From UBA1847 sp942492205 (GTDB taxonomy: Bacteria > Pseudomonadota > Gammaproteobacteria > Steroidobacterales > Woeseiaceae): a stretch of DNA of 64,000 bases. Positions 27,636 to 37,516 of this stretch are shown here, piece after piece. The position numbers and the translations under genes are program-made. The DNA lies in assembly GCA_942492205.1 (NCBI GenBank), contig CALODT010000001.1, positions 1,116,001 to 1,180,000 on the forward strand, in the 5' to 3' direction. A model generated the notes under the pieces. It saw only the letters and a list, made by a program, of their open reading frames with translations, made no database searches and was not told the origin of the DNA. Each line of letters opens with the position of its first letter. The stretch's first letter is position 1.

Positions 27636-30600
27636 ATGGGTACCGCAGCTACTGACTTGCCTGGCGTCTCCGGGGATGCCGAAAGCGCGCCGCTGCGCTT
27701 CGTAACGGCCGCGTCGCTGTTTGACGGTCACGATGCCGCCATCAATATCATGCGCCGCTTGATTCAGGCGCAGGGCGCCGAAGTGATTCATCTCGGCCAC
27801 AACCGCAGTGTTGACGATATCGTGCGTGCGGCCATTCAGGAGGATGCCGACGGTATCGCCATCAGTTCGTACCAGGGCGGTCACATCGAGTTCTTCAAGT
27901 ACATGATCGACCGCCTCGAGGAACTGGATGCGAGCCATATCCGGGTCTTTGGCGGAGGCGGCGGCACGATTACGCCTGACGAGATCAGGACGCTGATGGA
28001 CTACGGCGTCGAGAGAATCTACCACCCCCATGACGGCATGGAACTCGGCCTCGAGGCAATGATCGCCGATCTCATCGCTCGCACCCGGGCTGCGCGACGC
28101 GCGACCGAGCTCCCGGCGACGAACCGGTCCTCAGTCGACATCGCTGCCACAATTTCTGCCATTGAAGAGCGGGTTTTCGAGGAAGCCGAGCTTGAGCGCC
28201 TGCGCAAGGAATGGCGCATGGGTGCCGGGCAGGTTCCTGTGATCGGTATTACCGGCACCGGTGGTTCGGGAAAGAGCAGCGTCACTGACGAACTATTGAA
28301 TCGCCTCCTGAACTGCTTCGACGACATCCGCATTGCGGTGTTGGCCGTTGATCCGACCCGGCGGCGCACCGGCGGCGCGTTGCTGGGCGACCGTATCCGC
28401 ATGAATACATTGCGTTCGGATCGGGTTTACATGCGGTCCATCGCAACGCGGCGGCAGCATCTCGCCACCAGTGAAATGCTGGCCGACCACATCCTGTTCC
28501 TGAAATCCCAGGGCTTCGATCTGGTCATCGTCGAGACCGCCGGCATCGGCCAGAGCGACAGCGAGATCGTCGACATGGTCGACTTCGCGGTGTACGTGAT
28601 GACCAGCGAATATGGCGCGGCAAGCCAGCTCGAGAAGATCGATATGCTCGATTTTGCCGACCTCGTCGTATTGAACAAGTTCGACAAGCGCGGTGCTGAA
28701 GATGCGCTGCGTGACGTGCGCAAGCAGTGGAAACGCAATCACGTGGCGTTCGATGTTGCCGACGAGGATGTCCCGGTTTACCCGACGATAGCCAGCCAGT
28801 TCAACGATCCTGGCGTAAGCTGGATGTTCGCAGAACTCTGCCGACGTATGGTTGACAAGGTCGGCCTCGATGCCGGCAAGTGGACGCCGGACATCGACAC
28901 GTCGAACCGCGAACCGCGATCGACCGCAATGATTCCCGGTGGCAGGATCCGTTACCTGGCCGAAATCGCCGAGCAGGGTCGCGACCTGAACGGCCGCGCC
29001 GATAGCCAGGCGGAGACGGCCAGCCGTGCGCAGCATGTGTACGAGTCGCTGAAGCTGCTTGAAGACCCGGAGTTGCCAGCGCCGCTGGAGCTGTATAAAT
29101 CGGAGGCGCTGCAAAGCGGCGATGACCGAAGCCTCAGGACACTGCGGCAGCGTTACCAGGAGGCAATCAGCGACCTGCATACCGAATCGCTGCAACTCCT
29201 GCGGGATTGGCCCGCGCGCAAAGCCGGCGTCCGCGCAGAACAATACAGTTACACCGTTCGCGGACGCGAGATTACGGGCAACAACTATCGCGAGAGCCTC
29301 AGTCACCAGAAGATTCCCAAGATAGTGGCACCGGATTTCACGGACTGGGGAGAACAGCTCAGGTTCCTTAGCAAGGAGAATCTCCCTGGCGCCTATCCGT
29401 ACACGGGCGGCGTGTATCCGTATCGCCGACTGGGCGAGGACCCGACACGCATGTTCGCGGGAGAGGGCACACCCGAGCGCACGAACCGTCGCTTTCACTA
29501 CCTGTCGCTCGGACAAGAGGCCGCACGCCTGTCGACGGCTTTCGATTCTGTAACGCTGTATGGGGAAGATCCGCACGAGCGTCCGGACATTTACGGCAAG
29601 GTTGGCAACTCTGGCGTATCGATAGCTACGGTTGACGACATGAAGAAGCTGTACTCCGGTTTCGACCTGTGTGCGCCGACGACGTCGGTGTCGATGACGA
29701 TCAACGGTCCCGCCCCGATCATCCTGGCGTTCTTCATGAACACGGCCGTCGACCAGCAGGTAGAAAAGCACCTTCGCGAGACCGGCGGCTGGGACGCCGC
29801 GGAAAAGAAAATCAACGCCTGGTTCGAGGGCAGGGAGCGGCCGCGCTACCATGGCGAGCTGCCGCAGGGCAACGACGGTCTGGGTCTTGGCCTGCTCGGC
29901 GTTTCCGGCGAACTGGTCGTTGATGCAGAGACCTACGCGCGCATTCGCAAAGAGACGATGGCGAACGTACGTGGCACCGTGCAGGCGGACATCCTGAAGG
30001 AAGACCAGGCACAGAACACCTGTATTTTCTCCACCGAGTTCGCGATGAAGATGATGGGCGACGTCCAGCAGTTCTTCATCGATAACAACGTGCGCAACTA
30101 CTACAGCATCTCTATCAGCGGCTATCATATTGCCGAAGCGGGCGCGAACCCGATCAGCCAGCTCGCGTTCACCTTGTCCAACGGCTTCACCATCGTTGAG
30201 TATTACCTGGCGCGCGGCATGGACATCGACAAGTTTGCGCCGAACCTGAGCTTTTTCTTTTCCAACGGGATGGATCCCGAGTACTCGGTAATCGGTCGTG
30301 TAGCGCGCCGCATCTGGGCGCGTGCGATGAAAGAGCGCTACGGCGCCAGCGCCCGTTCGCAGATGCTGAAATACCATGTACAGACATCGGGTCGCAGCCT
30401 GCATGCCCAGGAGATCAGCTTCAACGATATACGCACCACGTTGCAGGCCTTGTACGCGCTGTTCGACAACTGCAACAGCCTGCACACGAATGCATTCGAT
30501 GAAGCCATAACGACGCCGACCGAACACTCGGTGCGTCGCGCGGTGGCCATTCAGCTGATTATCTCGCGTGAGCTGGGCCTCAATTTCTGCGAGAACCCGT

Positions 30601-31073
30601 GGCAGGGCTCATTCATCATCAATGAGCTGACCGATCTGGTCGAAGAGGCGGTCTACCAGGAATTCGAGCGCATCTCGGAGCGCGGCGGCGTACTCGGTGC
30701 GATGGACACCATGTACCAGCGCGGCAAGATCCAGGAAGAAAGCCTCTACTACGAGAGCAAGAAACACGATGGTTCACTGCCGTTGATCGGCGTGAATACC
30801 TTCCTGCCAAAGGAAGGCCAGGAAGACGAGGTGCACGACCAGGAGCTCATTCGCTCGTCCGATGCAGAGAAAAACGACCAGATCGAGCACGTGCGTACAT
30901 TCCAGAAAAACCACGCCGACGCACGGCCTCAAGCCCTGGCACGACTGCAGTCGGTCGCCCGGGAGCGCGGCAATGTCTTTGCGGAGCTCATGGAGACCGT
31001 GAAGTCCAGTTCGCTGGGGCAGATTTCGGCGGCGCTCTACAACGTTGGCGGTGAATACCGGCGTAATATGTAG
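27636..31073 (+). CDS. icmF: Fused isobutyryl-CoA mutase (IcmF)
   Basis: The ATG at 27636 has CAGGAG upstream and begins the conserved protein; the frame is open 80 codons further upstream but that stretch is not protein-like. The 1145-residue product has three parts. A B12-binding domain carries DGHDAAINIMRR (cobalt-ligand His32) and SYQGGHIEFFKYM. A G3E/MeaI-type GTPase chaperone carries Walker A GTGGSGKSS at about 207-215 and LNKFDKRG. The C-terminal mutase barrel contains KVGNSGVSIATVDDMKKLY and TSVSMTINGPAPIILAFFMN. It interconverts isobutyryl-CoA and n-butyryl-CoA. It is unrelated to the type VI secretion protein of the same name. Confidence 0.95.
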   Translation: MGTAATDLPGVSGDAESAPLRFVTAASLFDGHDAAINIMRRLIQAQGAEVIHLGHNRSVDDIVRAAIQEDADGIAISSYQGGHIEFFKYMIDRLEELDASHIRVFGGGGGTITPDEIRTLMDYGVERIYHPHDGMELGLEAMIADLIARTRAARRATELPATNRSSVDIAATISAIEERVFEEAELERLRKEWRMGAGQVPVIGITGTGGSGKSSVTDELLNRLLNCFDDIRIAVLAVDPTRRRTGGALLGDRIRMNTLRSDRVYMRSIATRRQHLATSEMLADHILFLKSQGFDLVIVETAGIGQSDSEIVDMVDFAVYVMTSEYGAASQLEKIDMLDFADLVVLNKFDKRGAEDALRDVRKQWKRNHVAFDVADEDVPVYPTIASQFNDPGVSWMFAELCRRMVDKVGLDAGKWTPDIDTSNREPRSTAMIPGGRIRYLAEIAEQGRDLNGRADSQAETASRAQHVYESLKLLEDPELPAPLELYKSEALQSGDDRSLRTLRQRYQEAISDLHTESLQLLRDWPARKAGVRAEQYSYTVRGREITGNNYRESLSHQKIPKIVAPDFTDWGEQLRFLSKENLPGAYPYTGGVYPYRRLGEDPTRMFAGEGTPERTNRRFHYLSLGQEAARLSTAFDSVTLYGEDPHERPDIYGKVGNSGVSIATVDDMKKLYSGFDLCAPTTSVSMTINGPAPIILAFFMNTAVDQQVEKHLRETGGWDAAEKKINAWFEGRERPRYHGELPQGNDGLGLGLLGVSGELVVDAETYARIRKETMANVRGTVQADILKEDQAQNTCIFSTEFAMKMMGDVQQFFIDNNVRNYYSISISGYHIAEAGANPISQLAFTLSNGFTIVEYYLARGMDIDKFAPNLSFFFSNGMDPEYSVIGRVARRIWARAMKERYGASARSQMLKYHVQTSGRSLHAQEISFNDIRTTLQALYALFDNCNSLHTNAFDEAITTPTEHSVRRAVAIQLIISRELGLNFCENPWQGSFIINELTDLVEEAVYQEFERISERGGVLGAMDTMYQRGKIQEESLYYESKKHDGSLPLIGVNTFLPKEGQEDEVHDQELIRSSDAEKNDQIEHVRTFQKNHADARPQALARLQSVARERGNVFAELMETVKSSSLGQISAALYNVGGEYRRNM

Positions 31074-31217
31074 CGCCAAACATCGACCCTGAGAGCGACA
31101 GGGCTATCGTGGTTATTACCAACTTCGTTTGCGGAAAGACCGCCCTGTTCTGGTCGCTGTCGCGGGTAAGATTGCCGCATTCTTTTGCAGCAAGTCTTAC
31201 TCAGGACAGAGGTCACC

Positions 31218-32573
31218 ATGGGACCCCGGATAACCGCACAAAATCGCTGGCTGATCGTCGTCGGCGCGACACTGATTCAACTGGCGCTCGGTGCGATTTA
31301 TGCCTGGTCCGTCTTCACGGCGAGACTGACCGATGCGGCCGGCCCCTATGCATTCAGCGCCAGCCAGACCGCCTGGGTATTTTCGGCAGGACTCGCGACC
31401 TTTGCCATCGTCATGGTGCTGGCGGGTCGCGTGTTACCGCGTTTCGGACCGCGCCTGCTGACCGTTGCCGGCGGCCTGTTGCTTGGCAGCGGTTATGTGC
31501 TGGGCGGGCTGTTCGGCGATAGCTTCCTGGCGCAGCTGCTCGGCATTGGCATAATCGGTGGTGCCGGCATCGGTGTCGCCTACGTGGTGCCGATCTCGGT
31601 TTGCGTCAAGTGGTTTCCCGACAAAAAGGGTCTGATCACCGGGCTCGCGGTCGCGGGCTTCGGCTTCGGTGCGACGATCTGGGTCAAGCTCGCAGGATCC
31701 TGGTTCGGTGGCCTGCTCAATACAAGCAGTCTATTCGGCTTGCCTGGCGTGCAAAGTGTTTTCGTCATTTACGGAATCACGCTGGCCGTGCTTGTGTTGC
31801 TGGGCAGCATCGTCATGATCAACCCGCCCGACGACTACCTGCCTGCGGGATGGACACCGCCCGTCACCGCGAATAACGACCACGAAGGGGCGGTTGAGTT
31901 CAGAGCGCGGGACATGCTGCGTACGCCACAGTTCTACATGCTGTGGTCGGTCTTCATGTTCGCCGGCGTCTCGGGTCTGATGGTGATTTACTGCGTCAAA
32001 CTGTTTGGCATCGACGCGCTTGAGCATCATGGCGTCGCGGGTGCCGGCGCCATAACAGGAACGGCCATGGCCTGGTATGCCATCTTCAACGGCATCGGCC
32101 GTATTGCCTGGGGCAGTATCTCCGACCGCATCGGTCGCAAGACAACGATTACGTTGATGGCCGCCCTGCAAGGCGTAACCATGCTGCTGACGTACCACGT
32201 GTTCATCAGTTTCGGACTGGTTTACGGTTTTATCGTGGTCACGGCGCTGATCGGCTTCAACTATGGCGGCAGTTTCGCGTTGTTCCCGGCCATCACGGCT
32301 GACTATTTCGGCAACAAGAACGTTGGCAGCAACTACGGCTGGATGTTCACCGCGTACGGCGTTGCTGGTCTGGCGGGGCCGCTGCTGGCTGGCTACTTCA
32401 AGGACGCCGCACAAGGGGCCGCTCAGCCTTCGGTCTGGATGGCGCCTTTTATTATCGCGGGCAGCGTGTGTCTGCTGGGCGCGGTTATTATGACGTTCAC
32501 GACGCGGCCGCGGCGAGTTCCTGCACACGCATCCTCAACGACAGGCAGAAAGCCGGTTGCTGAACTGACGTAA
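31218..32573 (+). CDS. MFS transporter, OFA (oxalate/formate antiporter) type
   Basis: I start at the ATG at 31218 (MGPRITAQNRWLIVVGATLI), preceded by CAGAGG, rather than an ORF start 11 codons earlier. The 451-residue protein has about 12 TM segments and family features such as LALGAIYAWSVFT near the first TM and VVPISVCVKWFPDKKGLITG in the middle. OFA members exchange small carboxylates. The substrate is unknown, but a short organic acid fits the acyl-CoA neighbours. Confidence 0.9.
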   Translation: MGPRITAQNRWLIVVGATLIQLALGAIYAWSVFTARLTDAAGPYAFSASQTAWVFSAGLATFAIVMVLAGRVLPRFGPRLLTVAGGLLLGSGYVLGGLFGDSFLAQLLGIGIIGGAGIGVAYVVPISVCVKWFPDKKGLITGLAVAGFGFGATIWVKLAGSWFGGLLNTSSLFGLPGVQSVFVIYGITLAVLVLLGSIVMINPPDDYLPAGWTPPVTANNDHEGAVEFRARDMLRTPQFYMLWSVFMFAGVSGLMVIYCVKLFGIDALEHHGVAGAGAITGTAMAWYAIFNGIGRIAWGSISDRIGRKTTITLMAALQGVTMLLTYHVFISFGLVYGFIVVTALIGFNYGGSFALFPAITADYFGNKNVGSNYGWMFTAYGVAGLAGPLLAGYFKDAAQGAAQPSVWMAPFIIAGSVCLLGAVIMTFTTRPRRVPAHASSTTGRKPVAELT

Positions 32574-32590
32574 GGCCTGCCGGCCGATAC

Positions 32591-33187
32591 TTACAGGCAA
32601 TTGAGCACTTCCAGGTCCCGGCGACATTGAGCCGGCCCGACGAACTGTATCGTCTGGATACCCAGCGTGGCAGCCGCCAACAGGTTTGCCTCGATGTCGT
32701 CGATGAAGACGGTGTCCGAGGCTGTGAGCCGATGTTCCTGCAGCAGGTAATGGTAGATATCGAGCTCGGGTTTTACCTTGCCGATGCGTGAAGAAACCAC
32801 AACGCCGCAGAACGCGTCCCAGATATCGTATTGCCGTTCGAGGTAGGCCATTGTCTCCAGGCCCATATTCGAGAGCACGAACAATCGGTGCTCGGTTTCG
32901 CCGAGTGCACGAATCAGCGCCAGCGTTTCCTCGATAGGCGTCAACGATGGCGGCACCGCGTCGAAAAGCCGTGTAACGCTGTCGACGGATAGCCCGGTTC
33001 GCGACGCGCTACGAGCAATCGCGTCTGACCGACTCAGTGTGCCCCGGTCGAGTTCGAGCCAGTCGTTGTGCTCGATGATCTTCCTTTTTGCCAGTGCTCG
33101 TGTGCTGGTATCCGGAAAGACGCTACGAACAATCGCATCGGGCTGCCAGTTAAAGACGACGCCGCCGAGGTCAAAAACGATGTTCAA
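32591..33187 (-). CDS. HAD family hydrolase (subfamily IA)
   Basis: The 198-residue protein begins MNIVFDLGGVVFNWQPD, the HAD motif I in the DLGGV form typical of YihX/epoxide-hydrolase-like members. Motif II is FVLSNMG, and the C-terminal motif is DTVFIDDIEANLLAA. It probably dephosphorylates a sugar phosphate or nucleotide; the motifs do not fix the substrate. It converges on the MFS transporter gene. Confidence 0.9.
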   Translation of the reverse strand: MNIVFDLGGVVFNWQPDAIVRSVFPDTSTRALAKRKIIEHNDWLELDRGTLSRSDAIARSASRTGLSVDSVTRLFDAVPPSLTPIEETLALIRALGETEHRLFVLSNMGLETMAYLERQYDIWDAFCGVVVSSRIGKVKPELDIYHYLLQEHRLTASDTVFIDDIEANLLAAATLGIQTIQFVGPAQCRRDLEVLNCL

Positions 33188-33387
33188 AGCGAGCGCTCAG
33201 CACGTCTACGACGTTGCGTCGTTTCAACTCGTCAAAATTGCGGCTCACCCGGACTCCTCTGGTAGCGGTCGCCGTGCAGGATAGCACCGGCAGGAGGCAG
33301 GGAGCCCGCCAATTCTCGATGTTCGCCGTGGCTTGCGGCGGCGCGGCCGATTTTTCGGTCCCCGGTCGCCGCGGTATCAAAATGCGC

Positions 33388-33415
33388 TTGAAAGAGGGCG
33401 GTAGCCGCGTATAAT
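33388..33415 (+). promoter_or_regulatory. Sigma-70 promoter of the second TetR gene
   Basis: TTGAAA at 33388-33393 and a perfect TATAAT at 33410-33415 are separated by 16 bases. Transcription would begin near 33422, inside the adjacent palindrome. Confidence 0.65.
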
Positions 33416-33416
33416 C

Positions 33417-33437
33417 ACTTGCTTGTTGACAGCAAGT
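33417..33437. promoter_or_regulatory. Operator palindrome at the tetR transcription start
   Basis: ACTTGCT, seven bases, AGCAAGT: perfect seven-base arms immediately after the TATAAT box. Position over the start site is typical of an autorepression operator. The arms resemble those of palindrome 1 before icmF (ACTTG core). Confidence 0.6.
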
Positions 33438-33449
33438 AACTTTAGCCGA

Positions 33450-34070
33450 TTGCAGCAGACCAACACGACACTCACCCAGGCCGAACGCACCGCCTTGTCC
33501 GACAAGGCCATGCTCGATGCCGCCATGGCGCTGGTCCTGGAGTACGGCACCGACAAGACGACGCTGGCGATGATCGGCGACAAGGCCGGCTACAGCCGCG
33601 GACTTGCCACCTACCGCTTTGGCTCGAAAGGCGGACTCTACGATGCGCTGTGCAAGTCAATTTCCCGTCACTGGCTGGAGTACCTGAAGCGCGGTGTGGG
33701 CGACAAGGTTGGCATCGAGGCCATGTGCGCGGCCCTGGATACGATCTACAAGTTCGAACAGGAATCGCCGCAGGAAGCGCGGGCCCTGGAGATCCTGTAT
33801 TGCGGGGCTGCAAGTCCCAGCGCCGAGTACCAGGAGACTGCGGTCGGCATACGGCGTCGCCAGAAATCGGACGTAGCCGAATGGGTAAGGCGCGGGCAGG
33901 AAGCCGGCCAGGTGCGCGCAGACGTCGACCCGGACGAGGTTGCGGCGCAATACGTAGGCTACATATCGGGCATGACCTACCTCTGGATGATGAGCCCGGA
34001 CACTTTTGACTTCTCGTTGTCGAACGAAGTGATGAAGAGACACTTGAAAGACTCGCTTGCCGCAAGCTAG
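33450..34070 (+). CDS. TetR family regulator of the beta-oxidation operon
   Basis: The protein has a TetR helix-turn-helix (MLDAAMALVLEYGTDKTTLA, MIGDKAGYSRGLATYRFGSK, GGLYDALCKSI) and a C-terminal domain ending near YLWMMSPDTFDFSL. I use the TTG at 33450 because the promoter and operator upstream place transcription start near 33422; a TTG at 33423 would make the message almost leaderless. Neither has a good ribosome binding site. The thiolase gene follows after 27 bases, so the regulator probably controls the whole 34098-40386 operon. Confidence 0.83.
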   Translation: MQQTNTTLTQAERTALSDKAMLDAAMALVLEYGTDKTTLAMIGDKAGYSRGLATYRFGSKGGLYDALCKSISRHWLEYLKRGVGDKVGIEAMCAALDTIYKFEQESPQEARALEILYCGAASPSAEYQETAVGIRRRQKSDVAEWVRRGQEAGQVRADVDPDEVAAQYVGYISGMTYLWMMSPDTFDFSLSNEVMKRHLKDSLAAS

Positions 34071-34097
34071 CGGCGCCATTGATGCACAGGAAAAGAA

Positions 34098-35306
34098 ATG
34101 ACAGACGCCTATATTTTTGACCACGTACGCAGTCCGAGAGGCAAAGGCCGCTCCAATGGTGCGTTGCACCCGATAACCCCGATCGATCTCGCCGCCCAGG
34201 TGCTGACCGCGGTGCGCGAGCGCAGCGACCTCGATACCAGCAAGCTGGACGACGTTATCTTCGGCTGCACGGCGCCGGTGGGCGAGCAGGGCTCCGTGAT
34301 TGCCCGGCTTGCCGTGTTGAATGCCGACTACGATCAAAGCGTGCCGGGCAAGCAGCTGAATCGTTTCTGTGCGTCCGGCCTTGAGGCCGTCAACACAGCG
34401 GCCGCACAGGTCATGTCAGGACAGTCCGACCTTGCGATCGGCGGCGGCATCGAGTGTATGTCGCGCGTTCCAATGGGATCGGACTCTGGCGCGATGCATG
34501 CCGATCCGGGCTTCGCGTACAAATCCTATTTCGTGCCACAGGGAATCGGCGCCGACCTGATCGCGAGCCTCGAAGGCTTTACGCGCGCAGACGTCGATGC
34601 CTACGCCGTGGAGAGCCAGGCAAGAGCTGCCAACGCCTGGGAGAATGGCTACTTCGACAATTCCGTGGTGCCCATCAGCGACCAGCTCGGCAACGTCATG
34701 CTGGACCGCGATGAACACATGCGTCCCGGCACGACCGCAGAGGACCTGGCCGGTCTGAAAGCCGCGTTCGAAATTCCCGGCCAGCAGGCGGGCTTCGATG
34801 CCGTTGCGCTGCAGAAGTACCCGCAGGTCGAGGCAATCAATCACGTTCATACCGGCGGCAATTCGAGCGGCATTGTTGACGGAGCCGCCGCAGTGCTGAT
34901 CGGCACCAAGGAGATGGGCAAGGCACTGGGCCTCAAGCCGCGTGCACGCATCAAAGGCTTCTCGTCGGTGGGTACCGATCCGACCATCATGCTGACCGGC
35001 CCCGCTCCTTCGGCGCAGAAGGTCCTGAAGCGTTGCGGCATGGTCGCTGAAGATATCGATCTTTTCGAGCTCAATGAAGCGTTCGCGTCAGTCGTCATGT
35101 TGTTCATGCGACAGCTCGGCATCGAACACGACAGGATCAATGTAAATGGCGGCGCTATCGCCATGGGTCATCCGCTGGGCGCGACAGGTGCAATGATACT
35201 GGGCACCGTGCTCGATGAGCTGGAGCGCCGGAACGAGGGAACGGCACTGGTCAACCTGTGCGTTGGCGGTGGCATGGGCACAGCAACCATTATCGAACGC
35301 GTCTGA
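34098..35306 (+). CDS. Acetyl-CoA C-acyltransferase (thiolase)
   Basis: The 402-residue protein has the thiolase active-site residues: nucleophile Cys in NRFCASGLEAVN, His in NGGAIAMGHPLGATGAM and the second Cys in VNLCVGGGMGTA. It cleaves 3-ketoacyl-CoA to acetyl-CoA and a shortened acyl-CoA. It is the partner of the FadB-like protein encoded 25 bases downstream, in the same gene order as many fadA/fadB-type operons. Confidence 0.94.
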   Translation: MTDAYIFDHVRSPRGKGRSNGALHPITPIDLAAQVLTAVRERSDLDTSKLDDVIFGCTAPVGEQGSVIARLAVLNADYDQSVPGKQLNRFCASGLEAVNTAAAQVMSGQSDLAIGGGIECMSRVPMGSDSGAMHADPGFAYKSYFVPQGIGADLIASLEGFTRADVDAYAVESQARAANAWENGYFDNSVVPISDQLGNVMLDRDEHMRPGTTAEDLAGLKAAFEIPGQQAGFDAVALQKYPQVEAINHVHTGGNSSGIVDGAAAVLIGTKEMGKALGLKPRARIKGFSSVGTDPTIMLTGPAPSAQKVLKRCGMVAEDIDLFELNEAFASVVMLFMRQLGIEHDRINVNGGAIAMGHPLGATGAMILGTVLDELERRNEGTALVNLCVGGGMGTATIIERV

Positions 35307-35331
35307 CGCGGGCACTTACGGAAACAGACTT

Positions 35332-37506
35332 ATGAATACACTTGAACTGAAGACTGGCAGCGACGGAATCGCCATCATTACGATCGATCTCAAAGATCGC
35401 TCCATGAATGTCGTATCGCCCGAGTTTATCGCCGATTTCGACAAGGCTATCGACCAGGTCGCCGGCGACGACAACATCAAGGGTGCGGTCGTTACGTCGG
35501 GCAAGAGCTCCTTTGTTGCCGGCGCCGACCTGCTGCAAATCGTTGACGAGATACAACCCGGCGCAGATCCGAAAACGGCGTTCGCCAAATGGAGCGGTCT
35601 GCAGCAGCTGTATCGGAAACTGGAGACCTGTGGCAAACCGATCGTCGCTGCGATCAATGGCACGGCGCTTGGCGGCGGCCTTGAGCTCTGCCTTGCCTGT
35701 CACTATCGCGTCGCCGCCGACAACCCGAAAGCCAAGCTCGGTCAACCGGAGGTACAGGTAGGCCTGCTGCCTGGCGCGGGCGGCACACAACGTTTGCCGC
35801 GCATGATCGGGCTCGAGGCGTCTCTGCCGCTGCTGCTTCAGGGCACACACTTGTCGCCGGCCAAAGCGGCTGAAATGGGCATTGTCGATCTGCTGGTCGC
35901 ACCCGGCGAAGAGGTCGACGCTGCCAGGCAGTGGATTCTCGATGGTGGTGAGGCCGTGCAACCGTGGGACAAAAAGGGTTTCAAAGTGCCCGGCGGGGCC
36001 GGCCTGATGAACCCCAAGGCAATCCAGACGCAGATGTTCGGCGTCGCTTTGCTGCAGAAGACGACCAACCACAACTACCCGGCGCCGATAGCTATCATGT
36101 CGGCGGTCTACGAGGGCTCTGTCTTGCCGATCGATGCAGCCCTGCAGATCGAATCGAAGTACTTTGCCGAGCTTCTGACTGACGTTGTGGCGCGCAATAT
36201 GATTCGCACCCTGTTCGTCAATAAAGGTGCGGCCGATAAACTCGCCCGTCGCCCGCAAGGTATCGAGAAGAGCAAGGTGACGAAGCTCGGTGTTCTGGGC
36301 GCCGGCATGATGGGCGCCGGTATCGCTTTTGTCTCCGCGCGCGCCGGCATGCAGGTGGTCTTGCTCGATCGCAGCAAGGACGATGCGGAGAAAGGCAAAG
36401 ACTACTCGCGTCAGCTGCTGCAAAAACGTGTGGATCGCGGCCGCATGGACGCTGATGCAGCAGCCGACCTGCTCGAGCTGATCCATACGACCGACGACTA
36501 CGCGGATCTCGACGGCTGTGAGTATGTAATCGAGGCCGTGTTCGAAGATCGCAAGATCAAGGCTGACGTCACCGCAAAAACAGAAGCTGTGATCGCGAGC
36601 GACGCGATTTTCGGTTCCAACACCTCGACGCTGCCGATTACCGGCCTCGCCGAGGCGTCAGGGCGTCCGCAGAGCTTCATCGGCATCCACTTCTTCTCCC
36701 CGGTCGACAAGATGCCGCTGGTGGAGGTCATTGTCGGTGAGAAGACCAGCGACGAAGCCATCGCACGCACGCTCGACTACATCCAGCAAATCCGCAAGAC
36801 ACCTATCGTTGTCAACGACAGTCGCGGTTTCTACACGAGTCGTGTGTTCAGTACCTTCACTCGAGAAGGCATCGCGATGCTGGCCGAAGGCGTGAACCCT
36901 GCGCTGATTGAAAATGTCGCGAAACATGCCGGCATGCCGGTGGGGCCGTTGGCGGTCACGGACGAGGTTTCGCTGGAGCTGGCTTACAAGATCGGCAAAC
37001 AAACCAAGGCCGACCTCGGCGAGGCGTATGTCGAGACGCCCGCTGATGCGGTGATGGAAGCGATGGTTGTCGAGCTTGATCGGCGCGGCAAACGGTTCGG
37101 CGCCGGTTTCTACGAGTATTCCGACGACGGCGGCAAGCGCCTCTGGACGGGACTCGCCAAGCAATTCCCCGTGTCTTCCGAGCAGCCAACCGCGGAAGAG
37201 GTAAAAACAAGGCTTTTATACGTGCAGGCTATTGACGCGGCGCGTTGCCTGGAAGAGGGCGTGTTGACGCACCCGGCCGATGCCGACATAGGCTCTGTGT
37301 TCGGCTGGGGTTTCCCGCCATACACGGGCGGTACCTTGTCATTCATAGAAACCGTGGGGGTCAAGAACTTCGTCGCCGAAGCGGACCGATTGGCAAAACA
37401 ATACGGTCCCCGATTCGCCGTGCCAGCCGGCCTTCGCGCCATGGCCGAGCAAGGTCAAACCTACTATGGGCTGGCCGGTAACGGCCAAGCCCGCTCGGCG
37501 GCCTGA
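35332..37506 (+). CDS. FadB-like multifunctional enoyl-CoA hydratase/3-hydroxyacyl-CoA dehydrogenase
   Basis: I start at the ATG at 35332 (MNTLELKTGSDGIAIITIDL), after the thiolase stop. The 724-residue protein has an N-terminal crotonase domain with SSFVAGADLLQIVD and GTALGGGLELCLACHYRV, then an NAD-binding domain with GVLGAGMMGAGIAF. The dehydrogenase catalytic segment is FIGIHFFSPVDKMPLVEVI. The C-terminal helical domain ends with FGWGFPPYTGGTLSF. It carries out the middle two steps of beta-oxidation. Confidence 0.94.
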   Translation: MNTLELKTGSDGIAIITIDLKDRSMNVVSPEFIADFDKAIDQVAGDDNIKGAVVTSGKSSFVAGADLLQIVDEIQPGADPKTAFAKWSGLQQLYRKLETCGKPIVAAINGTALGGGLELCLACHYRVAADNPKAKLGQPEVQVGLLPGAGGTQRLPRMIGLEASLPLLLQGTHLSPAKAAEMGIVDLLVAPGEEVDAARQWILDGGEAVQPWDKKGFKVPGGAGLMNPKAIQTQMFGVALLQKTTNHNYPAPIAIMSAVYEGSVLPIDAALQIESKYFAELLTDVVARNMIRTLFVNKGAADKLARRPQGIEKSKVTKLGVLGAGMMGAGIAFVSARAGMQVVLLDRSKDDAEKGKDYSRQLLQKRVDRGRMDADAAADLLELIHTTDDYADLDGCEYVIEAVFEDRKIKADVTAKTEAVIASDAIFGSNTSTLPITGLAEASGRPQSFIGIHFFSPVDKMPLVEVIVGEKTSDEAIARTLDYIQQIRKTPIVVNDSRGFYTSRVFSTFTREGIAMLAEGVNPALIENVAKHAGMPVGPLAVTDEVSLELAYKIGKQTKADLGEAYVETPADAVMEAMVVELDRRGKRFGAGFYEYSDDGGKRLWTGLAKQFPVSSEQPTAEEVKTRLLYVQAIDAARCLEEGVLTHPADADIGSVFGWGFPPYTGGTLSFIETVGVKNFVAEADRLAKQYGPRFAVPAGLRAMAEQGQTYYGLAGNGQARSAA

Positions 37507-37516
37507 GGCAATCGTC

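Noticed and set aside
28293..30527. 744-codon open frame antisense to icmF
   Set aside because: It lies wholly inside the strongly conserved icmF gene and its translation shows no domain; it results from high GC at third positions.
35290..36486. 398-codon minus-strand frame
   Set aside because: Antisense to the FadB-like gene; no recognisable domain.
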